Notes: generated by a model from the sequence alone, not told the origin. Numbered from the stretch's first letter, positions 10,211 through 19,360 are shown. The stretch is DNA of 64,000 nucleotides from Prevotella aurantiaca JCM 15754 (GCF_000614025.1 NZ_BAKF01000002.1:1-64000), one strand, 5' to 3'. Numbers and translations: made by a program.

Positions 10211-10546
10211 ATGCAAGAAACAAGACAAAACCGCATAGCACGCCTGCTTCAAAAAGAGCTGGCAAGCATTTTTCAAAGTCAGACACGTGCCATTCATGGT
10301 GTGTTAGTTAGTGTTACACGTACAAAAGTTAGCCCTGACTTGGGCATCTGTACAGCTTATCTAAGCATATTCCCTTCAGACAAGGCGGAAGAACTACTGA
10401 AAAACATCACTGCAAACGAGAAAACTATTCGATACGACCTTGGCCAACGCGTTCGCAATCAGCTGCGTATCATTCCTGAACTGAGGTTTTTTATCGACGA
10501 TTCGTTAGACTATATTGAACGCATCGACGAACTATTGAAGAAGTAA
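10211..10546 (+). CDS. rbfA: 30S ribosome-binding factor A
   Basis: A 111-residue KH-fold protein needed for late maturation of the 30S subunit and 16S rRNA 5' end processing. It starts ETRQNRIARLLQKELASIF, has the conserved VSVTRTKVSPDLGICTAYLS core, and ends in the PELRFFIDDSLDYIERI helix-strand region. Length is normal. Its stop overlaps the next start by one base (TAATG), so the two genes are translationally coupled. Confidence 0.93.
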   Translation: MQETRQNRIARLLQKELASIFQSQTRAIHGVLVSVTRTKVSPDLGICTAYLSIFPSDKAEELLKNITANEKTIRYDLGQRVRNQLRIIPELRFFIDDSLDYIERIDELLKK

Positions 10547-11775
10547 TGAGCTTCCCTTTTTACATAGCCCGACGTTATTTATTCTCTAAGAAGAGCACAC
10601 ACGCCATCAATGTCATCAGTTTAATTTCAGTGATAGGCGTTGCTGTAGCTACCATGGCACTCGTTGTTGTGTTGAGCGGGTTCAATGGTTTTTCTGATTT
10701 AGTGGCGTCGTTCTTCACTAATTTCGACCCTCAGATAAAGGTAGAAGCAGCAAAAGGGAAGGCAATACCAGCTGACGACCCTACGTTGGCAAAGATAAAG
10801 TCGCTTCAAAGCATAGAGGTTGCAACAGAATGTGTTACCGACCAGGCTTTAGCAACGTATCATGGACGTCAGATGATGGTAATGGTGAAAGGTGTATCGA
10901 ATAACTTTGACTCGCTCACTCATATTAGTAACATTCTCTTTGGCGATGGAACGTTCAAGCTAAACGTGGCTAATCTTGACTACGGAGTGCTTGGAATTGG
11001 TGTTGCTCAACAGCTTAATACGGGAGTAGAATGGAACGATTACTTGCATATCTACGCTCCACAGCGCAAAGGACAGTATGATGCTTCGAACCCTATCAAT
11101 GCTTTTGTAGCAGATTCGCTACTATCACCAAAAGCTGTTTTCCAAGTAAAGCAAGGGAAATACGATAACAATTACATCATTACTTCGCTTGCTTTTGCAC
11201 GTAGAATATTTAATCGGCAGGGCGAAATCACTTCGCTTGAGCTGCGAGTTAAGGCTGGGGAAGATATAAATAAGGTGAAAAGCGAGATTGAAGAGATATC
11301 TGGCGATAAGTTCTTAGTGAAAGATAGATATGAGCAACAAGCTGATACATTCAACATTATGCGCATTGAGAAACTCTTTGCCTATGTGTTCTTAACCTTC
11401 ATACTTATGGTGGCTTGTTTTAATATCATCGGTTCGCTCTCAATGTTGATGATTGATAAGAAGAACGATGTAAAGACATTGCGCAACCTTGGAGCTACCG
11501 ACAAGCAAATAAACCAAGTATTTTTATTTGAAGGACGCATGATTTCAGCAGCTGGAGCCATCATTGGTATCTGCATTGGACTCCTGCTTTGCTGGCTACA
11601 ACAAACCTATGGATTGGTGAAACTCGGTGGTCAAGAAGGCAATTTTGTAGTGAACGCCTACCCTATTAGTGTACACCCATGGGATATTGTCGGTATTTTC
11701 GCTACAGTAATCATAGTTGGTTGGCTTGCAGTATGGTATCCTGTACGCTATATGAGCAAGCAACTTACGAAATAA
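10546..11775 (+). CDS. ABC transporter permease, LolC/LolE family
   Basis: A 409-residue inner-membrane permease of the MacB/FtsX superfamily. It starts with the LolC/E signature FYIARRYLFSKK, then a first membrane helix (about 22-46, ISLISVIGVAVATMALVV). A large periplasmic domain spans about 47-270, and three C-terminal helices (about 275-300, 325-350, 375-400) enclose the MLMIDKKNDVKTLRNLGAT coupling region. The family extracts lipoproteins from the inner membrane with LolD, which is not in the window. Coupling to rbfA by a one-base overlap is common in Bacteroidales. Confidence 0.88.
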   Translation: MSFPFYIARRYLFSKKSTHAINVISLISVIGVAVATMALVVVLSGFNGFSDLVASFFTNFDPQIKVEAAKGKAIPADDPTLAKIKSLQSIEVATECVTDQALATYHGRQMMVMVKGVSNNFDSLTHISNILFGDGTFKLNVANLDYGVLGIGVAQQLNTGVEWNDYLHIYAPQRKGQYDASNPINAFVADSLLSPKAVFQVKQGKYDNNYIITSLAFARRIFNRQGEITSLELRVKAGEDINKVKSEIEEISGDKFLVKDRYEQQADTFNIMRIEKLFAYVFLTFILMVACFNIIGSLSMLMIDKKNDVKTLRNLGATDKQINQVFLFEGRMISAAGAIIGICIGLLLCWLQQTYGLVKLGGQEGNFVVNAYPISVHPWDIVGIFATVIIVGWLAVWYPVRYMSKQLTK

Positions 11776-11845
11776 AAGACCAGCAAAAGCATTATTATAA
11801 CGGTTCGATTATTTGATAAAAGTTTCTGTAGTTCTACTTTTTTTA

Positions 11846-11853
11846 TAACTTTG
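11846..11853 (+). promoter_or_regulatory. -7 box upstream of tRNA-Pro
   Basis: TAACTTTG matches the Bacteroidota -7 consensus, 38 bases before the tRNA. No TTTG is at the usual upstream spacing. Confidence 0.5.
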
Positions 11854-11891
11854 CAATAGTTATAACAACCCTTTTATTAGGCTAAAGCCAT

Positions 11892-11964
11892 CGGGATGTA
11901 GCGCAGTTGGTAGCGCACTACGTTCGGGACGTAGGGGTCGCTGGTTCGAATCCAGTCATCCCGA
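11892..11964 (+). tRNA. tRNA-Pro (anticodon CGG)
   Basis: A complete cloverleaf: acceptor CGGGATG/CATCCCG with discriminator A, D arm GCGC/GCGC, anticodon stem CTACG/CGTAG with loop TTCGGGA (anticodon CGG, reading CCG), and T arm GCTGG/CCAGT with loop TTCGAAT. CCA is not encoded. Confidence 0.96.
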
Positions 11965-11969
11965 CAGAA

Positions 11970-12005
11970 GAAAAGGCAAACGAAATAGTATTCGTTTGCC
12001 TTTTC
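11970..12005 (+). terminator. Terminator after tRNA-Pro
   Basis: A 15-bp perfect stem starting GAAAAGGCAAACGAA with a six-base loop, ending in TTTTC. Confidence 0.8.
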
Positions 12006-12168
12006 TTGTTGTTTCAAACACTATATTATTCCTGACGCAATAGTCGTACTGAGGCGTCAAGAAAGCAACGCGGACAACTTGTTGAATAGATAAAAAGAAT
12101 GCTGTAAAAGTGTAAAGTTTTTACAGAACCCCTCTCCTTACATAACCTCCTGCATATCAACGGAATTC

Positions 12169-12231
12169 AAAAGCGTCTGTTTTGCATTGCAAAACAGGCG
12201 CTTTTGCATGGTAAAATAGGCACTATTGCAA
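12169..12231 (-). repeat. Dispersed intergenic repeat, copy 2 (palindromic)
   Basis: On the plus strand 12169-12186 and 12188-12205 are inverted repeats matching at 17 of 18 positions with a one-base loop. The whole segment is an inverted copy of 2326-2388. Further related units (CACTATTGCAACGCAAAACA) run to about 12255. No gene lies in 12006-12292. Confidence 0.65.
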
Positions 12232-12292
12232 CGCAAAACAAGTACTATTGCAAAGCCAAACAATTTATATCGCTTTTTAGTAGCATTTTTCT

Positions 12293-12955
12293 TTACAAAG
12301 CAAAACCTTTAACTACTTCGCCTTTATAAGTATCTATGTGTAGCGCTATGCTATCGCCTTTATGGAAAAAGGTTGTAGGAATGCTCACGAAAGTACGTAC
12401 TGTATAATATTCGGGCACTTTGTTTTGCTTATGCAACAAACGTAACGTGTATTTCTTCCCACCATTTTTCAACGACTCAACCGATTTTATTCCAACAGCC
12501 AACGACTGCAAAGGTTGCTTATCAGCATCTATTTTACCCGATTTCATCGCTAATTCTAAGTTAATATACTTGTTTGTTTTAGCAATCCAAGCACTTGTAA
12601 AGCCAACTGGATCGGTGGCGATTGTATCTGTTTCAGGCCGCTGAAGAATGGACAAAACATAGACTTTAGTAAGGGTAATAGGCTCAATGCTTACATCTTT
12701 CTTTCTGTAATATAATTGCGCCCGATAGGTTGTATCAGCCTTCTCTACCCATTTTACACGCAGGGAAGGAGACAACAAAAGTGTATCGCCATCGTCCGTA
12801 ATTGCCGAAACGATAACAGAAGTATTGTTGGTGGTAGCCTCAACAAAGTCGGAACGCAAATAAGAATATTCCGAATCGCCCGTTTTAAAAGCGTCGTTGG
12901 TACAACCAGCCAATACGAGAGCAACAATAAAGCAGAATAATATATGTCTACGCAT
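12293..12955 (-). CDS. NigD-like lipoprotein
   Basis: A 220-residue predicted lipoprotein: signal peptide 1-17, lipobox VLAGC with Cys18, then a polar beta-rich domain. The segments SAITDDGDTLLLSPSLRVKW and YRAQLYYRKK resemble the N-terminal domain of NigD, a Bacteroidales family named from a bacteriocin locus but mostly of unknown role. Its ATG overlaps the stop of the acyltransferase gene by eight bases, so it is probably the last gene of that operon. Family assignment is by eye. Confidence 0.65.
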   Translation of the reverse strand: MRRHILFCFIVALVLAGCTNDAFKTGDSEYSYLRSDFVEATTNNTSVIVSAITDDGDTLLLSPSLRVKWVEKADTTYRAQLYYRKKDVSIEPITLTKVYVLSILQRPETDTIATDPVGFTSAWIAKTNKYINLELAMKSGKIDADKQPLQSLAVGIKSVESLKNGGKKYTLRLLHKQNKVPEYYTVRTFVSIPTTFFHKGDSIALHIDTYKGEVVKGFAL

Positions 12956-14105
12956 TTGCCTTTAAATAGTTACGAGTAGGGTTAGCATACATTTCAAGCA
13001 TGCGTCGACGTAGGTATTCCTCGTCCTTATTGACTATTTCTATCTTTGCCAACTGCTGTTTAAGATAAGCATCGAACTTTGCTTTATCAGCATCAGTGTA
13101 CTTATCAGCGTAAGTTGTAGTACCTTCGAGTTCGTCGAGAGCAATATAATTGTTGGCATAAAGATAATAGTTGCGATGTATTTGCTTGTCGATGTGAAGA
13201 CAAATAGTGTCTAAGAGATCGCCATTCGATATATTTGATTTACTCTTTAACGCTTCCAAATAATCATCAATACAAGGAGCTGCATGGTAATGAATACTGC
13301 CTTTGTAACCAAAAATACCAGTTTGCATACTGATAGCATCGTCCATCGCCCCCTTTTTCCAGTTCACATCATCTCGTTTGGCCTGCATTTCAGCCGCCTT
13401 TAGATAGTCGCAAGGGTCGTATTCGTATGAAATTGTAAGCGGAACAATATGGAATTGTTGCAGCTTTTCAAGCAAAGTTCCTTCTGCTCCCAATGCAAAC
13501 ATCTTGAGAATAGACTTCTGCGTGAGATCATTAGAATCCTTTGCACGGCCTTCGCGCTGTGCAATCCAAATATTCTCCCGCTTTTCATTCAATGCAAAAA
13601 TCATATAGTGGGCCATCTTTATACTTGCTTGCATCAGTTCACGAGGTGTCAAACCACGCTTTACTATGAAGCTTTTATTAACCCGTGCTAAGTCACGCAC
13701 CCATGGTATCGATAGTAAATTATCGCCAATTGCTATTTCACAAGTTGTAGGAAAGCCTTTATCAATCTGCATTACAGACAGGAAAGCAGAGTCAAGCACT
13801 ATGTCTCGGTGGTTACTTATAAAAGTATGTTGCTTCGAACTATCTATTTCCGATGCATCCATATCGCAGCCTGTGCTCGCTTTAGCAATGAGTCCTTTCA
13901 AGAAAGGATAAGCAAAAGCCTTCTGAAACTCAAGACTGGTCTTGCATTTATGCATATTCTGTCCAATAACTTCAATGGGAACACCAGGATAAAGAAAGCC
14001 TAATACTTTATGAAATTGCTCGTTTGCAAGCAGTCGGTCATATACTTCGGGCAATTCTTCAGGCGCAAAAGGCCGTATATCGTCAAATTCAGAAAGCGTT
14101 TTCAT
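12948..14105 (-). CDS. Acyltransferase of the PlsC/GPAT superfamily
   Basis: A 385-residue protein. FISNHRDIVLDSAFL (about residues 93-107) resembles the catalytic NHxxxxD block of glycerophospholipid acyltransferases, with one extra residue between His and Asp. IWIAQREGRAKDSND (about 178-192) matches the second, EGxR-like substrate-binding block. No membrane helix is obvious. The likely role is acylation of a phospholipid or lipid precursor, but the substrate is unknown. It is coupled to the NigD-like gene by overlap and lies about 95 bases after ddl. Confidence 0.7.
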   Translation of the reverse strand: MKTLSEFDDIRPFAPEELPEVYDRLLANEQFHKVLGFLYPGVPIEVIGQNMHKCKTSLEFQKAFAYPFLKGLIAKASTGCDMDASEIDSSKQHTFISNHRDIVLDSAFLSVMQIDKGFPTTCEIAIGDNLLSIPWVRDLARVNKSFIVKRGLTPRELMQASIKMAHYMIFALNEKRENIWIAQREGRAKDSNDLTQKSILKMFALGAEGTLLEKLQQFHIVPLTISYEYDPCDYLKAAEMQAKRDDVNWKKGAMDDAISMQTGIFGYKGSIHYHAAPCIDDYLEALKSKSNISNGDLLDTICLHIDKQIHRNYYLYANNYIALDELEGTTTYADKYTDADKAKFDAYLKQQLAKIEIVNKDEEYLRRRMLEMYANPTRNYLKANA

Positions 14106-14158
14106 AACTTATTCTATTATGTTTTTACTAATTCTTAGATATTCGTTATAAAGCAACA

Positions 14159-14186
14159 AAGGCGCAATCCTTTCGGTTTGCGCCTT
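14159..14186 (-). terminator. Hairpin after ddl
   Basis: AAGGCGCAA (14159-14167) pairs with TTGCGCCTT (14178-14186). The run after the stem is only weakly T-rich in either direction, so readthrough into the acyltransferase gene is possible. Confidence 0.5.
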
Positions 14187-14201
14187 ATATAAAATATGTA
14201 A

Positions 14202-15197
14202 TTAGAATTGATTTTCGACTATATCGCTTAGCACATCCTTTATATCGAGGCCCGCCGCACGCACTTGTTGCGGAATAAAGCTCGTAATTGTCATACCAGG
14301 CGTAGTGTTTACTTCAAGCATATTGATAACATCGTTGCCTTCTTTATCCTTCGTGATGATATAATCAATACGGATAATGCCGTTCGCATGGAGTATATCG
14401 TAGATTCGAGAGGTTATTTCTGTTACCTTCTCAGCCAGTTCTTTGCTGATACGAGCAGGGGTTATCTCGTCTACTTCGCCATTGTATTTAGCATTATAGT
14501 CAAAGAATTCGTTGCTCGTAACCACCTCTGTTATAGGGAATGGAACCGATTTGTCTTTCGTTTTATAAATACCTTGCGTGATTTCTATACCATCAAGGAA
14601 GCTTTCAACCATTACGTCCGAACTCTCCATAAATGCTTTACGAAGAGCAGGTGCTATTTGATCTGAATTCTTAACCTTTGAAACACCAAAGCTACTGCCA
14701 TCAGTTGCAGGCTTAATGAAACAAGGCATGCCTATCTTTTCCTCTATTTCCTTTTCGTCATATTCGTCTCCCAGTCGAAGTAAGATACTTTCTGAAACGT
14801 TAATACCATACGATTTAAGATATCGATTCAGCACAAACTTATCGAAAGTGAGCGCTGATGTCAGTACATCGCAAGTAGAATAAGGCATGTTAATGAGTTC
14901 AAAGTAACCTTGCATGATACCATTCTCGCCTGGACGACCATGTATTGTAATGTACGCATAGTCGAAAAAGATGGTCTGATCACCGCTATTGAACGAGAAA
15001 TCATTCTTATTGATAGGTGCAACATGTCCATTCTCAAGGTTAACATGCCATTCTGTGCCCTTAATATCCACAATGTAGATATTATAACGCTCTTTATCAA
15101 AGAAGGAATAAAGCCCCTGAGCCGAACGGAGAGAGACATCGTGTTCTGAGGAATCACCACCACAAACGATGGCTATTGTACGTTTCATATCTTTCAT
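14202..15197 (-). CDS. ddl: D-alanine--D-alanine ligase
   Basis: A 331-residue cytoplasmic ATP-grasp enzyme joining two D-alanines for peptidoglycan precursor synthesis. The N-terminal domain has IAIVCGGDSSEHDVSL, the ATP-grasp region has CFIKPATDGSSFGVSKV and VMVESFLDGIEIT, and the C-terminal metal and substrate site has IRIDYI...LEVNTTPGMTITSFIPQQ. Two in-frame ATGs (15197 and 15188) are possible; the second gives MKRTIAIV. It lies 49 bases after rluD in a cell-wall related operon. Confidence 0.95.
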   Translation of the reverse strand: MKDMKRTIAIVCGGDSSEHDVSLRSAQGLYSFFDKERYNIYIVDIKGTEWHVNLENGHVAPINKNDFSFNSGDQTIFFDYAYITIHGRPGENGIMQGYFELINMPYSTCDVLTSALTFDKFVLNRYLKSYGINVSESILLRLGDEYDEKEIEEKIGMPCFIKPATDGSSFGVSKVKNSDQIAPALRKAFMESSDVMVESFLDGIEITQGIYKTKDKSVPFPITEVVTSNEFFDYNAKYNGEVDEITPARISKELAEKVTEITSRIYDILHANGIIRIDYIITKDKEGNDVINMLEVNTTPGMTITSFIPQQVRAAGLDIKDVLSDIVENQF

Positions 15198-15245
15198 TTC
15201 TATATCCTTTTTTTGTAACCATGCAAGAATTCTTATCGAATAAGC

Positions 15246-16336
15246 TTACAATAGTTCTTGTTTTCCGTTTATATAATTTCGCCATTTCTCTATTACGGCA
15301 GCTAAATCATCGGGAAGTTCACTTGTAAAGTCCATTTGTTGATTTGTAATCGGGTGAACAAAACCCAGTGTTTGTGCGTGTAAGGCTTGGCGATTGCACA
15401 ACTTTAAGCAGTTTTGTATGTATGCCCTGTATGTACTTGTGCGCTGTCCGCGAAGTATTTCTGTACCTCCATAGCGTTCATCACCAAATAATGGATGTCC
15501 AATATGCTTCATGTGTGCACGAATCTGGTGGGTCCTTCCTGTTTCCAATGTACATTCAATGAGCGTAGTGTAGCCAAATCGTTCTAAAACCCTATAGTGT
15601 GTAACAGCAGGTTTACCTATTTCGGAATCTGGTGGAAACACATTCATACGCAGTCTATCCTTTGGGTCGCGCCCAATATTGCCTTCTATACGTCCTTCTT
15701 CTTCTGTGAAGTTTCCCCAAACCAAGGCAGTGTAACTTCGATGAGTAGTTTTATTGAAGAACTGCTTACCGAGAAATGTCTTTGCTTCAGGGGTTTTAGC
15801 TATCAAAAGCAATCCACTTGTATCTTTGTCAATACGATGAACCAATCCAACTGCAGGATCATTAGGATCAAAATCCTTTAGTTCTCGCAAATGCCAAGCT
15901 ATGGCATTGATAAGCGTTCCATGAAAATTGCCCGCTCCAGGTGCACAACCAGTCCTGCAGGCTTATTTATTACCATGATTTCGTTATCCTCATACACCAC
16001 GTTAAGCGGTATATCCTCAGCAACAATAGTATTATCGTGCTTCGGACGATCGAGCATCAAGGTGATAACATCGTTCGGTCGCACTTTATAACTGCTTTTT
16101 ACAGGAGTCCCATTTACATGAATACATCCAGCATCAGCAGCTTTCTGTATGCGATTGCGGCTGGAATGCTGCATTCTCTCAAACAGAAATTTATCTATTC
16201 TGACTGCATCTTGCCCTTTATCCACTTCCATACGAAAATGTTCATAGAGCTCCTCACCATCAGTAATAGTGGTTTCGTCTGCGTCTAAAAGATTATCGAT
16301 CAGATCTTCGTCAAAGTATTCCTCTTCGTCTATCAT
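15246..16336 (-). CDS. rluD: RluA-family 23S rRNA pseudouridine synthase, RluD-type (frameshifted in this sequence)
   Basis: An RNA pseudouridine synthase, most like RluD, which modifies helix 69 of 23S rRNA. The upstream part (to 15899) has an acidic N-terminus and an S4 RNA-binding domain (RIDKFLFERM...VNGTPVKSSYKVRPND), then INKPAGLVVH. The downstream part has the catalytic motif HRIDKDTSG with its aspartate. The frame breaks at about 15938-15944: adding one C to the CC run after GTGCA gives VVHPGAGNFHGTLINAIAWHL, the expected family sequence. I annotate one gene of about 363 residues. It starts seven bases after the PASTA gene stop. Confidence 0.9.
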
Positions 16337-16343
16337 ATTTCAT

Positions 16344-17123
16344 TTAATCGGTAGGCTTGGGCGAATGTGGGTCTGGCGGCAAAGCAGGCGACTGTGGTGG
16401 AACCGATGGCACGGTACGTGGCGCATTTCCATCTTTAGTCTTTATTTCATTGCCATTTTCGTCTACAGGGACTTCAACCCAATCATAATACTCTTCGTAT
16501 TTTGGCTCTTCAACTTCAACATCTTCATATTCAAATGCTGGGCGTTGGCTTGTTGTATCGTTAGCATCACGTGTTCCGTCACCTACTTGTAATACAATCA
16601 ATGCATCGTTAGGCACACGATCTCCTGCTTGAACAGGCTTTCCATTTACTAAAACGCCATAAACCCAGTCCTTTTCACCAGGAACATATTCAGGGTCGCC
16701 CACTTTAAATCCCATAGAAAGCAACAAAGCTTGCGCTTCTCTAAGCGAACTATTGTCGGCAAGATCAGGTAAAGGAAGAGTTGGTGCAGAAGCAGCATTG
16801 ATAGTAACATAGATTACACGCGTAGATTTAACACGTTTTCCACCTGCAGGTGACTGTTCAAGAATACAATCTGGTGGTAAATCTTTCACATATCCTGTAT
16901 CTGCAACTTCCATTGTTAATCCTACTTTATCCATAATATCGAGTGCGTCGTCATATTGTTTATGGATAACATCAGGTACAACAATAGATTCGCCAACATG
17001 CGTATAATAGTCAATTCCGTACCTAACTCCTATCGAAAGTATAGTTACAAGAATGCCGATTGCGAGGATATTTCCCCAAATGTATGTGCTAAAAAAGCTG
17101 TGGACGAAAGCTTTTGATGTCAT
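16344..17123 (-). CDS. PASTA domain membrane protein
   Basis: A 259-residue protein with a short cytoplasmic N-terminus and one membrane helix (about 13-36, YIWGNILAIGILVTILSIG). Two to three PASTA repeats follow (about 45-112 and 115-182; VVPDVIHKQYDDALDIM, LPLPDLADNSSLREAQALL). The tail is acidic and proline-rich. PASTA domains bind peptidoglycan or beta-lactams, but here there is no kinase or transpeptidase domain. It is the first gene of an operon with rluD and ddl, an arrangement seen in Bacteroidales, suggesting a cell-wall link. Exact role unknown. Confidence 0.85.
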   Translation of the reverse strand: MTSKAFVHSFFSTYIWGNILAIGILVTILSIGVRYGIDYYTHVGESIVVPDVIHKQYDDALDIMDKVGLTMEVADTGYVKDLPPDCILEQSPAGGKRVKSTRVIYVTINAASAPTLPLPDLADNSSLREAQALLLSMGFKVGDPEYVPGEKDWVYGVLVNGKPVQAGDRVPNDALIVLQVGDGTRDANDTTSQRPAFEYEDVEVEEPKYEEYYDWVEVPVDENGNEIKTKDGNAPRTVPSVPPQSPALPPDPHSPKPTD

Positions 17124-17152
17124 CTTACTTTACTAATAACTTTTTATAGGGG

Positions 17153-17184
17153 CAAAGTTAAAGAAAAAAACGGAAAGAAGCAAA
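17153..17184 (-). promoter_or_regulatory. Promoter for the PASTA-rluD-ddl operon
   Basis: Read on the minus strand, TTTG (plus strand CAAA 17181-17184) and TAACTTTG (plus strand 17153-17160) are 20 bases apart, about 30 bases before the PASTA start. The element sits inside the rpmH terminator. Confidence 0.65.
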
Positions 17185-17209
17185 GAATAGTCTCTCCTTC
17201 TTTCCGTTT
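17162..17209 (-). terminator. Terminator after rpmH
   Basis: A 13-bp stem (AAACGGAAAGAAG at 17168-17180 with its complement at 17197-17209). An A-run at 17164-17170 becomes the T-tract on the minus strand. Confidence 0.75.
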
Positions 17210-17238
17210 TCAACTCAATTTTCTGCAAGCCTTCCAGA

Positions 17239-17394
17239 TTATTTTCCGTGATGCTCGTCAGATACTGTAAGTTTCTTGCGACCTTTAGCGCGACGTGCTG
17301 CCAAAACGCGGCGACCGTCCTTTGTTGCCATTCTTTCACGAAAACCGTGTTTATTTACACGACGACGGTTGTGAGGCTGAAATGTTCTTTTCAT
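17239..17394 (-). CDS. rpmH: 50S ribosomal protein L34
   Basis: A 51-residue basic protein that starts [18 protein letters not shown], then [19 protein letters not shown], the hallmark of L34, and ends VSDEHHGK. It is a component of the large ribosomal subunit. The reading frame is clean from ATG 17394 to TAA 17239. It is divergent from efp, with about 240 bases of AT-rich promoter region between. Confidence 0.97.
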   Translation of the reverse strand: MKRTFQPHNRRRVNKHGFRERMATKDGRRVLAARRAKGRKKLTVSDEHHGK

Positions 17395-17548
17395 TGCTTT
17401 ATATTCTTTTTATGTTATTATGCGTATAAAACACGACGTTGAGACATAATCCCACGTTATGGGCTGCAAAATTACTCAATCTTTTTTAATTAACCAAGAA
17501 AAGAAAGTTTTTTAGCAGAATTATTTATGTTTTTTTCTATATTTTGCT

Positions 17549-17556
17549 TAACTTTG
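17549..17556 (+). promoter_or_regulatory. -7 box upstream of efp
   Basis: TAACTTTG matches the -7 consensus, 79 bases before the efp start. The TTTG at 17542-17545 is too close to be the -33 element. Confidence 0.5.
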
Positions 17557-17634
17557 CACCGCAAAGCAAATTATTCCGTAACTTTAAACAGGAAATTATT
17601 TAGCAATAATAAATAAACAAATTATATAAAGATT

Positions 17635-18201
17635 ATGATTAACTCACAAGAAATCAAAATCGGAACATGTATCCGCCTTGATGGAAAGATTTGGACTTGT
17701 ATTGACTTTCAACACAGAAAGCCAGGCAAGGGTAACACCGTTATGATTACAAAACTAAAGAATGTTTCTGACGGTCGTGTACTTGAGCGTACGTTCCAAG
17801 TAGGTTTCAAACTCGAAGATGTACGCGTTGAGCGTCGCCCTTATCAGTATCTTTACCAAGATCCAACGGGCTACATTTTCATGAATCAGGAAACTTTTGA
17901 ACAAATTCCTATTCCTCTCCACCAAATTACTGGAGCTGACTTTATGAAGGAAGGCGACGTAGTAGAAGTTGTTACAGATACTTCTGATGGCACAATTCTT
18001 TCTGCTGAAATGCCTGTTAAGACAACATTAACAATTACACATAGTGAGCCTGGCGTTAAGGGAAATACTGCTACAAATGCAACAAAACCTGCCACACTTG
18101 AAACAGGCGCTGTAGTTCGTGTTCCATTGTTCATCAACGAAGGCGAAGTTATTCAGATTGACACACGCGACGGAAGCTATTTAGGTCGTGTAAATTCATA
18201 A
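17635..18201 (+). CDS. efp: Translation elongation factor P
   Basis: A 188-residue three-domain beta-barrel factor that rescues ribosomes stalled at polyproline. Domain I has the exposed loop HRKPGKGN, with Lys32 at the position modified in other bacteria. Domain II follows (VLERTFQVGFKLEDV, RRPYQYLYQD), and domain III ends VRVPLFINEGEVIQIDTRDGSYLGRV, the diagnostic EF-P C-terminus. Length is normal. It is a single gene with its own terminator. The PASTA gene nearby is not obviously connected. Confidence 0.96.
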   Translation: MINSQEIKIGTCIRLDGKIWTCIDFQHRKPGKGNTVMITKLKNVSDGRVLERTFQVGFKLEDVRVERRPYQYLYQDPTGYIFMNQETFEQIPIPLHQITGADFMKEGDVVEVVTDTSDGTILSAEMPVKTTLTITHSEPGVKGNTATNATKPATLETGAVVRVPLFINEGEVIQIDTRDGSYLGRVNS

Positions 18202-18205
18202 CACT

Positions 18206-18252
18206 AAAAGGACAAAAAGGTTAGGACTACAAGCCCATCTTTTTGTCCTTTT
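18206..18252 (+). terminator. Terminator after efp
   Basis: A 14-bp perfect stem (AAAAGGACAAAAAG at 18206-18219 with its complement at 18239-18252), followed by a T-rich tract. Confidence 0.85.
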
Positions 18253-18299
18253 CTTTTTTCTATACCACCCCCACAACGCCCAATATCTCTTAAAGTATT

Positions 18300-19352
18300 A
18301 TGAAATACAGCATCATTGTTCCTGTTTTTAATCGTCCTGACGAAGTAGATGAACTTCTCGCAAGCTTATTGACACAATCTTTTACCGACTTTGAAGTAAT
18401 TATTGTGGAAGATGGTTCACAAAAAACATGCGAAGAGGTTTGCAGAAAATACTCAAATCAACTTGATTTGCATTATTTTATGAAACCTAATTCTGGTCCA
18501 GGACAAAGCCGAAATTATGGTGCTGAACGTGCAAAAGGCAAATACTTACTAATATTAGATTCTGATGTTGTATTACCCGAGGGATATTTAAGTGCTATTG
18601 AAGAAGAACTTAAACGAGAACCAGCCGATGCTTTTGGTGGTCCTGACGCTGCACATGAATCGTTTACCGATACACAAAAGGCTATTTCTTATTCTATGAC
18701 CTCATTTTTTACTACAGGTGGTATTCGTGGCGGCAAAAAGAAATTAGATAAGTTCTATCCTCGTTCTTTCAATATGGGCATACGACGCGATGTTTATATG
18801 GAACTTGAAGGCTTTTCTAAGATGCGTTTTGGCGAAGATATTGATTTTTCTATTCGTATTTTTAAAGCAGGAAAACGTTGTCGTCTGTTCCCCGAAGCAT
18901 GGGTATGGCACAAACGACGTACTGATTTTAGAAAATTCTATCGCCAAGTCTATAATTCTGGCATTGCTCGCATCAACCTTTACAAGAAATATCCAGAATC
19001 GTTGAAACTTGTCCATCTCCTACCAATGGTATTCACTGTGGGCATTATTTTTCTTACTTTACTTTTCTGCCTTGGACTTTTCTTCTCTTTTGCACCATCT
19101 CTTTTTAATGCTGCAAAAACCTTTGGCACTATCCTTTGTATAAGTTCTATTGCTCCTATCTTACTTTATTCTATTCTGATTTGGATAGACAGTGCTATTC
19201 AAAATAAAAGCTTAAAGATTGGTTTCCTAAGTATTCGTGCGGCATTTGTACAACTTATGGGCTACGGCTTTGGATTTCTCGAAGCTTGGTGGAAACGTTG
19301 TGTAAAAGGCAAGAATGAATTTGCAGCTTTTGAAAAGAACTTCTACAAATAA
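18300..19352 (+). CDS. Family 2 glycosyltransferase with C-terminal membrane helices
   Basis: A 350-residue GT-A fold enzyme. The N-terminus SIIVPVFNRPDEVDELLASL binds the nucleotide sugar. LLILDSDVVLPEGYL (about residues 83-97) carries the Asp-x-Asp-like metal site. GEDIDFSIRIFKAG (about 179-192) is the ED motif with the likely catalytic base. Two membrane helices follow (about 241-265 and 278-302). It probably transfers a sugar at the cytoplasmic face of the inner membrane for surface glycans or lipids; donor and acceptor are unknown. radC follows within nine bases. Confidence 0.87.
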   Translation: MKYSIIVPVFNRPDEVDELLASLLTQSFTDFEVIIVEDGSQKTCEEVCRKYSNQLDLHYFMKPNSGPGQSRNYGAERAKGKYLLILDSDVVLPEGYLSAIEEELKREPADAFGGPDAAHESFTDTQKAISYSMTSFFTTGGIRGGKKKLDKFYPRSFNMGIRRDVYMELEGFSKMRFGEDIDFSIRIFKAGKRCRLFPEAWVWHKRRTDFRKFYRQVYNSGIARINLYKKYPESLKLVHLLPMVFTVGIIFLTLLFCLGLFFSFAPSLFNAAKTFGTILCISSIAPILLYSILIWIDSAIQNKSLKIGFLSIRAAFVQLMGYGFGFLEAWWKRCVKGKNEFAAFEKNFYK

Positions 19353-19360
19353 TACTTTAT

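Noticed and set aside
17133..17339. A 68-codon minus-strand open frame over the rpmH gene
   Set aside because: It overlaps L34 in another frame, and its product has no family features; the L34 frame is unmistakable.
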